DNA of 43,818 nucleotides from Bacillota bacterium (GTDB lineage Bacteria > Bacillota > Negativicutes > DSM-13327), in contig JAGFZX010000026.1 of NCBI GenBank assembly GCA_017889585.1, forward strand, positions 1-43,818, in the 5' to 3' direction. This document shows positions 7,128-16,200 of this stretch, one piece after another. The translations under genes were made by a program, and so were the position numbers. Numbering within the stretch: the stretch's first letter is position 1; each line of letters starts with the position of its first letter. The notes under the pieces were generated by a model. It was not told the origin of the DNA. It saw only the letters and a list, made by a program, of their open reading frames with translations, and ran no database searches.

Positions 7128-8681
7128 ATGGCAAAAATTATCACGGCAGCAGAAGCAGCTGCACTATTTCAAGATGGAGCTACTGTAGCTGCGGCATCAT
7201 TTGGATTGTCCGGTTGGCCAGAAGAGGTTGGTCTTGCAGTTCAGGAAAGATATCGTAAAGAACAGCAGCCAAAAGGAATTACTTTTATGCATGCTGCTGG
7301 CATTGGTGACTGGAAAAGCCGTGGCGAATGTGCATGGGCAGAAGATGGGCTTGTGAAAAGACTAGTTGTTGGTCATGTTGGCTCATCGCCACGAATGGCT
7401 CAGTTTGTAGCCGATAACAAGTGCGAATGCTATTTTTGGCCGCTGGGTGTTGTTTGCCAGTGGTACACGGAAGTAGCCCGTAAAAACGCCGGACTGTTTA
7501 GCAAAATCGGTCTCGGTACTTTCATTGATCCGCGGGTTGAAGGCGGCAAGGTTAATGATGTAACAAAAGAAGACATCATTAAAGTGATGGAAATTGAAGG
7601 GGAAGAATATCTGTTTTATAAAGCTTTCCCCATTAATATCGGCCTGATTAGAGCAAATACTGCTGATGAAAATGGAAATCTCAGTTTTGAGAAAGAATCA
7701 CTTTCTTTGGAGTCACTGCCAGTTGCTCAGGCTGCCAAAGCTAGCGGCGGCATTGTAATTGCTCAGGTAGAAACTATAGCCAAGGCCGGATCGCTGAATC
7801 CGCAATTGGTAAAAGTTCCTGGTGTATGTGTCGACTATATTGTAGTTGCAGAAAAACCCCAATGGCAAACCCAAGGTACTGTTTATAGTCCGGCATTAGC
7901 TGGTCATATTAAAGTGCCTGAGAACAGTATTCCGACAATGGAGATGGATGAGCGGAAAATAATTGCGCGCAGGTCGGCTATGGAACTGCTTCCCGGCGCA
8001 GTCAACCTTGGCATAGGCATTCCGCAAGGTGTTGCCAGCGTTTTGGCAGAAGAAGGCTGCAGTGATAAGTTTACTCTGGTTTCCGAATCAGGCAATATCG
8101 GCGGCATTCCCGGTGTTGCGCTGAACTTTGGCTCTCATTTTAACGGTGAAGCTATGCTTCAACAAGATCATGTCTTTACCTGGTTTGATGGTGGCGGACT
8201 CAAGATGTGCTGCACGGGTTTAGGCCAGGTAGACAAAGAAGGAAATATTAATGCTGGTCGGTTTGGTAACAAACCTATGGGTCCTGGTGGCTTTATCAAT
8301 ACTACTGCCGGATCGCAAAAAGTCGTCTTCGCTGGTACCTTTACTGCAGGTGCCCTTGAAATTAAAGTAGATGACGGCGTTTTGAGCATTGTTAAGGAAG
8401 GAGCTATCTGTAAATTTAAAGACCGTGTTGATCAGGTCGCTTACAGCGGTAAATACGCTTATAAGTCCGGTCAAAAAACTGTTTATGTCACCGAACGGTG
8501 TGTATTTGAATTGACAGCTGACGGTATGTTGTTGACTGAGATTGCGCCAGGAATTGATTTAGAGAAAGATATTTTGGCTAAAATGGAATTTAAGCCTCAA
8601 ATTTCTCCAAATCTTAAAACAATGCCTGCCGGCATATTTAAACCTGTATGGGGTGAACTTAAACAATACTTAGATAAATAG
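7128..8681 (+). CDS. Acyl-CoA:acetate CoA-transferase (propionate CoA-transferase type)
   Basis: This 517-residue protein has both halves of a family I CoA-transferase fused, as in propionate CoA-transferase Pct and E. coli YdiF. The first half (about 1-240) is the alpha-like domain. The second contains VNLGIGIPQGVAS and the catalytic LVSESGNIGGIP, in which Glu320 should form the glutamyl-CoA thioester. The enzyme swaps CoA between short-chain acids such as acetate, propionate, lactate or butyrate in the cytoplasm. The ATG at 7128 follows AAAGGGAG. It sits behind a PucR regulator and has no other metabolic partner here, so it may form a single-gene regulon. Exact substrate cannot be read from sequence. 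Confidence 0.87.
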   Translation: MAKIITAAEAAALFQDGATVAAASFGLSGWPEEVGLAVQERYRKEQQPKGITFMHAAGIGDWKSRGECAWAEDGLVKRLVVGHVGSSPRMAQFVADNKCECYFWPLGVVCQWYTEVARKNAGLFSKIGLGTFIDPRVEGGKVNDVTKEDIIKVMEIEGEEYLFYKAFPINIGLIRANTADENGNLSFEKESLSLESLPVAQAAKASGGIVIAQVETIAKAGSLNPQLVKVPGVCVDYIVVAEKPQWQTQGTVYSPALAGHIKVPENSIPTMEMDERKIIARRSAMELLPGAVNLGIGIPQGVASVLAEEGCSDKFTLVSESGNIGGIPGVALNFGSHFNGEAMLQQDHVFTWFDGGGLKMCCTGLGQVDKEGNINAGRFGNKPMGPGGFINTTAGSQKVVFAGTFTAGALEIKVDDGVLSIVKEGAICKFKDRVDQVAYSGKYAYKSGQKTVYVTERCVFELTADGMLLTEIAPGIDLEKDILAKMEFKPQISPNLKTMPAGIFKPVWGELKQYLDK

Positions 8682-8683
8682 GT

Positions 8684-9235
8684 ACTAGTGCAAAAATTTG
8701 AAAAAGTCAAAGATCCCCCTACTAGTACTAGAATGTTAAGCTAAAATCCCCATAATCTTATTTATAAACTAAACCTTAGAAAGGGCAGATTGAATTTCTT
8801 CAACCTGCCCTTTACTAATCATGTGCATGGTTTCAATCCCGCAAATTGGTTTTTTAGCAGTATTGAAACGATCAAATCCAAGCATTGGCTTAACCTTTCG
8901 CTTAATAAATCGATGGTCTTGCTCAATAATATTGTTCAGATATTTTACTTTTCGATTCGGTGGTTTAATATGTTTTCTGATCTTTTCGCTAATAATTGGA
9001 GAATATTGATGAACCCATCTCATAATTGTTGTATGGGTGAGCTTCAATCCTCTCTCTTGCATCATCTTGACGATCATTCGATAACTAAGTGGATACTTCA
9101 GATACCAGTGAACCCACAACGTTATAGTCTCGGGTTCGACATGTTTCCAGTTAATTAAATGCTGTGACATTCTCTTTACCTCGATTTTCAAATTTGCGGT
9201 AAGAGTATATCACGGCTTTATTTTTTGCACAGAAC
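8684..9235 (-). mobile_element. Defective IS6-family insertion sequence
   Basis: Ends GTGCAAAAA (8688) and TTTTTGCAC (9222-9230) form the terminal inverted repeats; the right end extends to AGAAC. On the minus strand it carries an IS6 transposase gene that lacks its central catalytic part. At about 550 bp it is shorter than the roughly 800 bp usual for the family. It separates the CoA-transferase from the DUF134-mrp module. Confidence 0.8.
8769..9170 (-). pseudogene. IS6 family transposase with internal deletion
   Basis: The start at 9170 follows GAGGTAAAGAG on the minus strand. Residues 1-72 match the N-terminal half of IS6 transposases, with a helix-turn-helix LKLTHTTIMRWVHQYSP. The sequence then jumps from KHIKPPN to RKVKYLNNIIEQDHRFIKRK and runs to the normal C-terminus (GIETMHMISKGQVEEIQ). 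The missing 80 or so residues hold the first two catalytic aspartates of the DDE domain. The deletion is in frame, so a 133-residue protein may be made, but it cannot be an active transposase. The missing piece, starting MDETYLKIKGENSYLYRA, is represented at 19773-19900 in another remnant. Confidence 0.85.
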
Positions 9236-9249
9236 TCTCAGTTTAATTG

Positions 9250-9278
9250 TTGACATATTTAGCCAAAAGGGATATACT
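9250..9278 (+). promoter_or_regulatory. Near-consensus sigma-A promoter of DUF134-mrp
   Basis: TTGACA (9250-9255) and TATACT (9273-9278) are separated by exactly 17 bases. The promoter lies just outside the IS6 end and about 110 bases before the DUF134 start. Confidence 0.75.
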
Positions 9279-9290
9279 GAGAATAGTAAA

Positions 9291-9302
9291 TGACATATGT
9301 CA
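9291..9302. promoter_or_regulatory. Candidate operator, 12-bp perfect palindrome
   Basis: TGACATATGTCA lies where early transcribed bases are expected, 13 bases after the -10 box. Its half TGACATAT recurs over the -35 box (9251-9258). The layout suits repression, perhaps by the DUF134 protein itself. This is inference. Confidence 0.4.
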
Positions 9303-9386
9303 ATAACCGAGAAAAATATATAAGGAATTAATAAGCAATATGATCGCTTTATAGTCCTAACACTGGAAATATGAGGTAAATGAATT

Positions 9387-9767
9387 ATGCCAAGACCTCG
9401 AAAATGCAGAAAAGTTTGTTGTTTGCCGGAACGCAATCGATTTGGACCGCTTAATGCTCCAATTGATCAAGAGCATTTCGTTTCTATGACTGTTGACGAG
9501 TATGAAACGATACGGTTGGTTGACCTGGAAGAGTTTACGCAGGAAGAGTGTGCAGAAAAAATGAGGATCGCGCGCACTACCGTTCAACGTATTTATAATG
9601 ATGCGAGAAAAAAGCTTGCTGAAGTATTGGTAAATGGAAAAGTATTGAGAATAGAAGGCGGAGACTACCATCTGTGTGACGGCCATGAAAAGACATGCAA
9701 TTGTGGTGGTTGTCGCAGACATAGATGCGGGCGAGATTTGTTGGAAGATGATAATCGGAGTGAATGA
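9387..9767 (+). CDS. DUF134 (UPF0251) family DNA-binding protein
   Basis: The 126-residue protein starts [15 protein letters not shown], the usual opening of this family. A sigma-70 region-4-like helix-turn-helix follows (about 38-80, [20 protein letters not shown] and then [19 protein letters not shown]). The C-terminal part is rich in Cys and His ([19 protein letters not shown]), suggesting an iron-sulfur cluster or metal. DUF134 proteins commonly sit beside NifX-like dinitrogenase cofactor proteins and Mrp ATPases, as here. A regulator sensing iron-sulfur or molybdenum status is the usual inference. It is read from the promoter at 9250 and followed at 9891 by the Mrp-NifX gene. Confidence 0.88.
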   Translation: MPRPRKCRKVCCLPERNRFGPLNAPIDQEHFVSMTVDEYETIRLVDLEEFTQEECAEKMRIARTTVQRIYNDARKKLAEVLVNGKVLRIEGGDYHLCDGHEKTCNCGGCRRHRCGRDLLEDDNRSE

Positions 9768-9890
9768 CGATATATTCCGGGAAACGATGCAATTTTTGAA
9801 TTTAAAAGAATGCATCGAGAGTTGATGTAATAGTGAACAATTTTTTCTGAAGAATAACAAAAAGAGAAACTGAAGGAGATGGATTTCAAA

Positions 9891-11105
9891 ATGTCTTGCA
9901 ATGGAGCAGCAAAGGATTTTCAAATTGACGAGCAAAGTCAAAAAATTAGCCAATTCCTGCAGCAAGTGGATCACAAGATTGTGGTCATGAGCGGCAAGGG
10001 TGGTGTTGGCAAAAGTACAGTGGCAGCAAATTTGGCTGTGTTTTTGAGCAACCAAGGTTATAAGGTTGGCTTGCTTGATGTGGACGTGCATGGCCCAAGT
10101 ATTGCCGGACTCTTTGGCCTTACCGGGCTCAAGTTAGATATCATGGGAAAACAAATTCAGCCGCACGTATTTGCTGAAAATTTGAAGATAGTATCCATTC
10201 AGGGATTGTTGGATGATCCTGATTCGCCGCTTATCTGGCGCGGACCGGTAAAAATCGGCATTATTCGTCAATTCCTATCGGATGTGATTTGGGGACCGCT
10301 TGATTATCTAATTATTGATAGTCCGCCGGGAACTGGTGATGAACCATTGACTGTGGCTCAGACAGTGACAGATTGCCAAGCTATTATAGTCACTACACCG
10401 CAAGAAATTGCGTTGGCGGATGTGCGTAAATCCATCCAATTTTGCGAAGTGGTCAATCTACCGATTTTAGGCATCATTGAGAACATGAGAGGATTTGTTT
10501 GCCCCACATGTGGCAGCACGCATGCTATATTCAAATCTGGTGGCGGCGAAAAGACGGCTGCTGATCACAATATTCCGTTTCTTGGGTATTTGCCTGTTGA
10601 TCCAAGTGTCGTAACCGCCGGCGATGCAGGCCAAACGATAGACAGTTTGACAAGTCATACCAAGGAAGAAATGCAGCATATTGTCGATCAACTAATCCAG
10701 AAGCTAACAAATAAACAAAAAGAGGTGGATGATACTATGAAAATGAAAATTGCATTGCCATCGCGCCAGAATCTTATTGACAATCATTTTGGACATTGCG
10801 AGTACTTTACTGTTTTCACTGTGGATAAGAATTCCAAGGAAATCGTTGGGCAGGAGACTATCGAATCTCCGGTAGGCTGTGGTTGCAAATCCAATATCGC
10901 ACAGACTCTCTCTGAAATAGGCGTTAAAGTTATGCTCGCAGGCAATATGGGAGATGGGGCGGTTCAGGTATTGAACAACTCAGGAATTGAAGTAGTACGG
11001 GGATGCTCGGGTGATATTAAGACGGTCGCACTTGCTTGGATTGCAGGCTCGCTTGTTGACTCGGGCGATTCTTGCCACGAACATGAGCATGGCTGCCATA
11101 GCTAA
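9891..11105 (+). CDS. Mrp/NBP35-family Fe-S carrier ATPase fused to a NifX-like domain
   Basis: Start chosen at 9891 (MSCNGAAKD), 13 bases after AAGGAG. The in-frame ATG at 9879 overlaps the ribosome-binding site and is unlikely. Residues 30-270 are the Mrp P-loop ATPase, with deviant Walker A GKGGVGKST (35-43), DVDVHGPS and the metal-binding Cys204-x-x-Cys207. Mrp proteins bind and hand over [4Fe-4S] clusters in the cytoplasm. Residues 283-390 form a second domain like NifX/NafY, starting MKMKIALPS and containing NHFGHCEYFTVF. The tail is His-rich (CHEHEHGCH). A ribosome-binding site AGAGGTGG lies 6 bases before the in-frame ATG at 10737, so the NifX part might also be made alone. Confidence 0.88.
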   Translation: MSCNGAAKDFQIDEQSQKISQFLQQVDHKIVVMSGKGGVGKSTVAANLAVFLSNQGYKVGLLDVDVHGPSIAGLFGLTGLKLDIMGKQIQPHVFAENLKIVSIQGLLDDPDSPLIWRGPVKIGIIRQFLSDVIWGPLDYLIIDSPPGTGDEPLTVAQTVTDCQAIIVTTPQEIALADVRKSIQFCEVVNLPILGIIENMRGFVCPTCGSTHAIFKSGGGEKTAADHNIPFLGYLPVDPSVVTAGDAGQTIDSLTSHTKEEMQHIVDQLIQKLTNKQKEVDDTMKMKIALPSRQNLIDNHFGHCEYFTVFTVDKNSKEIVGQETIESPVGCGCKSNIAQTLSEIGVKVMLAGNMGDGAVQVLNNSGIEVVRGCSGDIKTVALAWIAGSLVDSGDSCHEHEHGCHS

Positions 11106-11174
11106 AGAAACTAAATTGTAGTGTTAAATGATTACTGGTCTCATAGTAGAAAAACAGACTGAAATTCCATGAAT

Positions 11175-11232
11175 GAATTGAACCCCTTATATTGGCTTTT
11201 TTCTAAAATGTTCAATACAAGGGGTTCAATTC
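11175..11232. terminator. 20-bp inverted repeat, possible bidirectional terminator
   Basis: The arm at 11175-11194 (GAATTGAACCCCTTATATTG) pairs with 11213-11232, with a single A/G difference and an 18-base loop. The loop contains a run of six Ts rather than a T run after the stem. It lies 70 bases downstream of mrp and may end its transcript. Confidence 0.45.
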
Positions 11233-11237
11233 AACGT

Positions 11238-11327
11238 ATGGCTCATTCCCAAGATAATGCTCATGGCGATTATCAAAAAGTAACTGATGAGATAGTGCGA
11301 TTGAAAAAGATATTGGTGAAGGTCTAG
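11238..11327 (+). CDS. Short open frame, 29 aa, possible remnant
   Basis: The frame encodes MAHSQDNAHGDYQKVTDEIV followed by RLKKILVKV. The His-rich start and the DYQKVTDEIVRL helix faintly resemble the opening of CsoR/FrmR-type metal-sensing repressors, which would be three times longer. It lacks the Cys/His copper ligands of those proteins and has no clear ribosome-binding site. It lies between two terminator-like hairpins, so it may be a remnant or non-coding. Low certainty. Confidence 0.25.
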   Translation: MAHSQDNAHGDYQKVTDEIVRLKKILVKV

Positions 11328-11333
11328 AATCAC

Positions 11334-11371
11334 AGCCCTTTCTTGCAATAGTTTAAGAAGGGGCTTTTTTC
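11334..11371 (+). terminator. Rho-independent terminator
   Basis: An 11-bp stem (AGCCCTTTCTT paired with AAGAAGGGGCT, one G-T pair) has a 10-base loop and is followed by TTTTTTC. Confidence 0.8.
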
Positions 11372-11456
11372 TTTCTCTCTATATAAGCTGAGATAAAAAA
11401 AGCAGAAGCATGGGTTCGAGCGGGTAGATTACTTATTGATTTCAAGAAACCAATAC

Positions 11457-11474
11457 ACTATAATAGTTTATAAG
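11457..11474. promoter_or_regulatory. Shared motif upstream of tetR (candidate operator or -10 region)
   Basis: ACTATAATAGTTTATAAG is nearly the same as ACTGTAATAGTTTATTGG at 12163-12180, before the efflux operon. A shorter variant, TTATAGTTTATATAG, is at 12114-12128. Recurrence at both start sites suggests binding by the TetR protein, though part of it could be a -10 box. Confidence 0.4.
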
Positions 11475-11530
11475 TAAGGAATAAAATGACACTAATTAAT
11501 GACTGGACCTTATGGAAGAGGAGGAATACA

Positions 11531-12097
11531 GTGAATGACGTAAAGAATCTTATCCTTGATAAAGCTCAAGAACGAATGGAGCGCTTTGGTTTTAGAAAGA
11601 CAACAATGGACGAAATTAGTAAAGACTGCAGGATTTCCAAAAAAACCATATATGAACATTTTGAAGACAAAGAGGATATGTTTAGATGTCTTCTGTTACG
11701 TGAGTGCCATAAAACGATAGAGATACTATTTTCGCAGATGGGAGATATATCTGATCCTCTTGAGAGACTAGTTTTACTAACTCGGAATGCCATATCGCAT
11801 TTTAACCAAGACCACTTTGTCACAAGAATACTGAAAGACGATGAATTGTTCTTGGCTTTTGTAAACAGAAAATATCATGAAATTATTGATGAAGAGATCA
11901 TCTCAATCATCGCCAAGATTATTCACGAAGGCAAACAACAGGGGCAGTTTCGAGATGTGGATGAAAGAATCGTAGCCTATGCTGGGTTTAAGTTATTCCA
12001 AGCCTTCAGCTACGCGCGTACAGGACCTCTTCGCAAAGATCAGGATTATACAGAAATACTGATCGATTTCTTCGTCAACGCCCTTGTAAAGAAGTAG
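11531..12097 (+). CDS. TetR/AcrR family transcriptional regulator
   Basis: GTG at 11531 is preceded six bases upstream by GAGGAGG and gives a normal 188-residue TetR protein. The frame is also open from ATG 11486, behind a weaker AAGGA. The N-terminal DNA-binding domain is clear (AQERMERFGFRKTTMDEISK, then the recognition helix region ISKKTIYEHFEDKEDMF). The rest is a variable ligand-binding helical domain. It lies directly upstream of an RND efflux operon on the same strand, as AcrR-type repressors often do, and probably controls it. Similar TAATAGTTTAT motifs precede both this gene and the efflux operon. Confidence 0.9.
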   Translation: MNDVKNLILDKAQERMERFGFRKTTMDEISKDCRISKKTIYEHFEDKEDMFRCLLLRECHKTIEILFSQMGDISDPLERLVLLTRNAISHFNQDHFVTRILKDDELFLAFVNRKYHEIIDEEIISIIAKIIHEGKQQGQFRDVDERIVAYAGFKLFQAFSYARTGPLRKDQDYTEILIDFFVNALVKK

Positions 12098-12110
12098 ACA
12101 CAAATTCGGC

Positions 12111-12180
12111 TAATTATAGTTTATATAGCAGATGTTAAATTTTACCTTATGTAAACTAAAATACTGTAATAGTTTATTGG
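12111..12180. promoter_or_regulatory. Regulatory region of the RND operon with two copies of the shared motif
   Basis: The 133-base gap between tetR and the adaptor gene holds TTATAGTTTATATAG (12114) and ACTGTAATAGTTTATTGG (12163). Between them lies TTTACCTTATGTAAACT, an imperfect inverted repeat. This is a likely operator-promoter region, inferred from motif recurrence. Confidence 0.4.
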
Positions 12181-12230
12181 TTACGAAGATGCCTAGTCCA
12201 GGTGTAATGAAATCTTAGGGAGGTTTTTTT

Positions 12231-13298
12231 GTGAAAAAGTCTATGGCTACTTATACTGCAATTTTTATTCTACTCTTATCCTTCAGTCTTACTGGATGCT
12301 CAAAATCCGAAACAGTCAAGGAGGAAATACCCCTTGTTCGCTCACAAACAGTAAAAATGGACGCTTCTGGGCAAATAGCGAACTATTCTGGTGAAGTACG
12401 GGGCAGATATGAAACTCAGCTTGCTTTCCAGGTTAGCGGTAAAATTATAAAACGAAATGTGGAACTTGGCAGTATAGTGAATCCTGGAGATGTTCTTATG
12501 GAAATTGATGGGAAGGACATTCGACAAACAGTAAATATTAGCTCGGCACAAGTAGCTTCGGCCCAGTCTCAATTGAGGTTAGCCGAGATGAACTTGGAAC
12601 GCTATCGTAAATTATATGAGCAAGGGGCCATTAGTAGTGCTCAACTGGATCAATATCAAAACACATATGAGGTTGCCTTGGCCAACCTTCGCCAATCATC
12701 AGCCCAATATACCCAAGGAGCTAATCAACTAAGCTATAGTACTCTAGTGGCAGATAGTAACGGAGTTATTTCTAGCATAAATGCCGAGGCTGGGCAAGTA
12801 GTGAGTGCTGGTCAGTCTATCCTCACCTTAGTGAAAGACGGTGAACGTGAAATTGAAATCAATATTCCAGAAAACCGCATTGACCAAATGCGTAATATAC
12901 AGCAAGTTCATATTAGCTTCTGGGCACTACCAAGCGTTATAACAGAGGGAAAAGTCAGAGAAATTTCTCCAGTGGCTGATAAGGTATCCCGAACCTATAA
13001 AATCAGAGTGAGCTTAATCAATCCTCCTGCAAGCGTGAATTTAGGAATGACTGCAAATGTAGCAGTAGCGAACTCGACTAGCCAGCAGGCTGTGTATATT
13101 CCCTTAACGGCAATTTACCAGACGGATACGTTGCCGAATGTATGGATTATTAAAGATGGCGTAGTAAGTTTGCGTCCTGTAAAAGTTGGAGGTTTCGGTG
13201 ATGGGAACATTCAGATATTAGAAGGGCTTCAAGATGGAGATGTAGTTGTTACCGCTGGAGTTCAAAAACTGCGGGAAGGAGAGAAGGTGCGTATATGA
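12231..13298 (+). CDS. RND efflux periplasmic adaptor (membrane fusion lipoprotein)
   Basis: The gene starts with GTG after GGGAGG. Its signal peptide ends in a lipobox (SLTG then Cys23), so the mature 333-residue protein is anchored by lipid. It has the membrane-fusion order: beta-barrel and lipoyl halves (VSGKIIKRNVELGSIVNPGD and GVISSINAEAGQVVSAGQ), a helical hairpin at about 98-160, and a C-terminal barrel and membrane-proximal domain (LTAIYQTDTLPNVWIIKDG). It links an inner-membrane RND pump to an outer-membrane channel; no channel gene is in the window. It overlaps the pump gene by four bases, so the two are translationally coupled. Confidence 0.92.
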   Translation: MKKSMATYTAIFILLLSFSLTGCSKSETVKEEIPLVRSQTVKMDASGQIANYSGEVRGRYETQLAFQVSGKIIKRNVELGSIVNPGDVLMEIDGKDIRQTVNISSAQVASAQSQLRLAEMNLERYRKLYEQGAISSAQLDQYQNTYEVALANLRQSSAQYTQGANQLSYSTLVADSNGVISSINAEAGQVVSAGQSILTLVKDGEREIEINIPENRIDQMRNIQQVHISFWALPSVITEGKVREISPVADKVSRTYKIRVSLINPPASVNLGMTANVAVANSTSQQAVYIPLTAIYQTDTLPNVWIIKDGVVSLRPVKVGGFGDGNIQILEGLQDGDVVVTAGVQKLREGEKVRI

Positions 13299-16200
13299 GT
13301 AACCTCAATTTGACAGAATGGGCACTTAAACATAAGCAACTTGTGTATTTATTCATCCTAATGGTTTTTGCGGGGGGAATATTTTCCTACCAGAAGCTAG
13401 GCAGAATGGAAGATCCTGATTTTGTAATCCGCCAGATGATCGTATCTATTGCTTGGCCGGGGGCAAGCGCTCGTCAGGTGGAAGAACAGGTTACAGATAA
13501 AATTGAAAAAAAGTTACAGGATACACCAGGTCTGGATTATTTAAAAAGCTACTCAAGTCCAGGTCAAGCTGTCATCTATGTGAATCTAAAAGAGACGGTA
13601 AAAGAAAAAGATGTCAGGCCTACTTGGCTTGAAGTACGTAACATGGTCAATGACATCAAAGGTACATTACCACAAGGAGCCGTTGGACCCGCTTTTAATG
13701 ATCGGTTTGATGACGTATTCGGTAGTATTTATGCCCTTACATCAGACGAATACAGTTATGAGGATATGCGGGAGAAAGCCGAGCAAATTCGCAGGATCTT
13801 ACTTGGTGTAAGCAATGTGAAAAAGGTTGAGCTCATCGGCGTTCAACCAGAAAAAATTTATATCGAAATGGAAAGTAGTAAATTAGCTGGGCTTGGAATA
13901 GACCCCAATATTATGATTGCTTCCATAAAAGCGCAGAGTGCTATGACTGCTTCAGGTATGGTTGAGACATCCACAGATAATGTGTATTTACGGGTCTCCG
14001 GGATGTTTGAAAATGTTGATGGTCTTCGCAATATGCCGATTCGAGTCAATGAACGGACATTCCGTCTAGGTGATATTGCTAGGATTGAGCGCCGTTACAT
14101 CGATCCCATAGAACCCAAAATGTATTATAATGGGCAACCTGCGATAGGTATTGCTCTTTCTATGGATAAGGGAGGAAATATTCTTACTCTGGGAGCAGAA
14201 TTGGATAAAATGATTGATATAATCAAAAAAGATTTACCACTAGGTTTAGAAATCAATCAAGTATCCAATCAACCCAAAGTTGTTAAAGAATCAATTGGCG
14301 AGTTTGTAGGATCATTATGGGAAGCCATCATTATTGTGTTAGTTGTTTGTTTTCTCAGTCTCGGCTTTCGTTCAGGCATTGTAGTTGCCCTCTGCATTCC
14401 CCTGGTGATTGCTGGTATATTTGTGTGCATGGAGATGTGGGGGATCGATTTGCATAAAGTATCACTAGGAGCATTAATCATTGCACTAGGATTATTGGTA
14501 GATGACGCTATCATTGCTGTTGAGATGATGAGCGTAAAATTAGAGCAAGGGTGGGGGAGATTTGAAGCTGCTTGTTATGCCTATACGGCCACAGCTTTCC
14601 CGATGCTTACAGGCACGCTTATCACTTGCGCAGGCTTCATACCTGTAGGCTTTTCAAAAGGTATGACAGCTGAATTCACCAGTAGTCTTTTCTGGGTTAT
14701 AACGATTGCCCTTTTAATTTCTTGGCTTGTATCGGTTGTAGTAACGCCGTTGCTAGGCTTTAAGTTAATCAAGCCCAAACATAGGTTGGAGCAGGGGCAT
14801 AATATATATGACACTAGATTTTACCAGATATTTCGGCAGATGCTTATTTGGTGTCTGAATCACAAGAAAATGGTACTTAGCGTAACGGTAGCTTGTTTTA
14901 TCGCTTCTATCTTTTTATTAAAGTTTGTAAAACAGGAATTTTTTCCACCATCAACTCGTCCTGAACTAATTGTTGAGATGACGTTGCCGGAGGGATCGTC
15001 GCTAGCGGCTACTGAGCAAGAAGCCAAAAAGCTTGCCGATAGTCTTGCAGGGGATTCGGATATTGAGAGTTACAGCTATTATGTCGGCAAGGGAGCGCCG
15101 CGCTTTATTCTTACTATGGAGCCTAAGCTGCCAGCAAACAATTTTGCTCAGTTTATCATTGTTGCCAAAAATTTAAAGGCCCGTGAAGCTTTGAATCAGA
15201 AAGTTGATACGTTATTTGCTGATTCATTCGAAAGTGTGCGGGGACATGTCAAATTAATTCAAACCGGCCCGCCTTCAGCTTACCCCGTTATGCTGCGTGT
15301 TAGCGGCTACGACCACGGGAAAGTACGTGCGATTGCAAAACAGGTCAGCGATTGTATGGCAGATAATCCAAACCTTGAAAATATTAACTTTGACTGGAAC
15401 GAAAAAAGCAAAGTCATGCATCTAACTGTTGACCAAGACAAGGTAAGGATGTTGGGAATGAGTAGCCAGGGGTTAGCTCAGGATCTACAGACTCAACTGT
15501 CGGGGGCCTCTATTGCCGAGTTTTATGAACAAGATAAGACCGTTGGTATTGTATTCCGCATAGACGCCCAAAATCGCAAAGATCTAACCAGTATCAAAGA
15601 TTTGCCGATACATATAGGCAATGGCAAATTCGTACCTTTAGAGCAAATTGCAAAAATAAGTTATGATGCAGAAGAAGGTTTAATCTGGCGGTATAGCCTA
15701 AAGCCAACGATTACCGTACAAGCAGATGTAATTCATGGAGTAACTGGTAATGATGCAACACAAAAAGTCTATGAAAGCCTAAAGTCAGTTCGCTCAGGTC
15801 TTCCTCCTGGTTATAGTATTGATATTGGTGGGTCATCGGAAAAAAGCAAAACTTCAATAGGATTTTTATTGCAACCAGTTCCTATTATGTTAGTGATGAT
15901 TGTGATTCTTCTGATGTTTCAGCTGCAGAAGATATCCTTAATGATCCTAACGATTCTTACTGCTCCACTAGGGATCATAGGAGTTAGTCTATCAATGTTG
16001 TTAACTATGCGCCCTATGGGCTTTGTGGCTCAGCTCGGAATCTTAGCTCTTAGCGGGATGATTATCCGCAACTCGGTTATTCTAATTGACCAGATTGAGC
16101 AGCATATCAAAGCAGGCGAGTCGTCTTGGGATGCCATTATCAATTCAACCATACTGAGGTTTCGTCCCATTATGCTTACAGCAGCGGCGGCAATACTCGG

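Noticed and set aside
9357..10091. Minus-strand 244-aa open frame
   Set aside because: It is the antisense of the DUF134 and Mrp genes, whose plus-strand products have clear family motifs.
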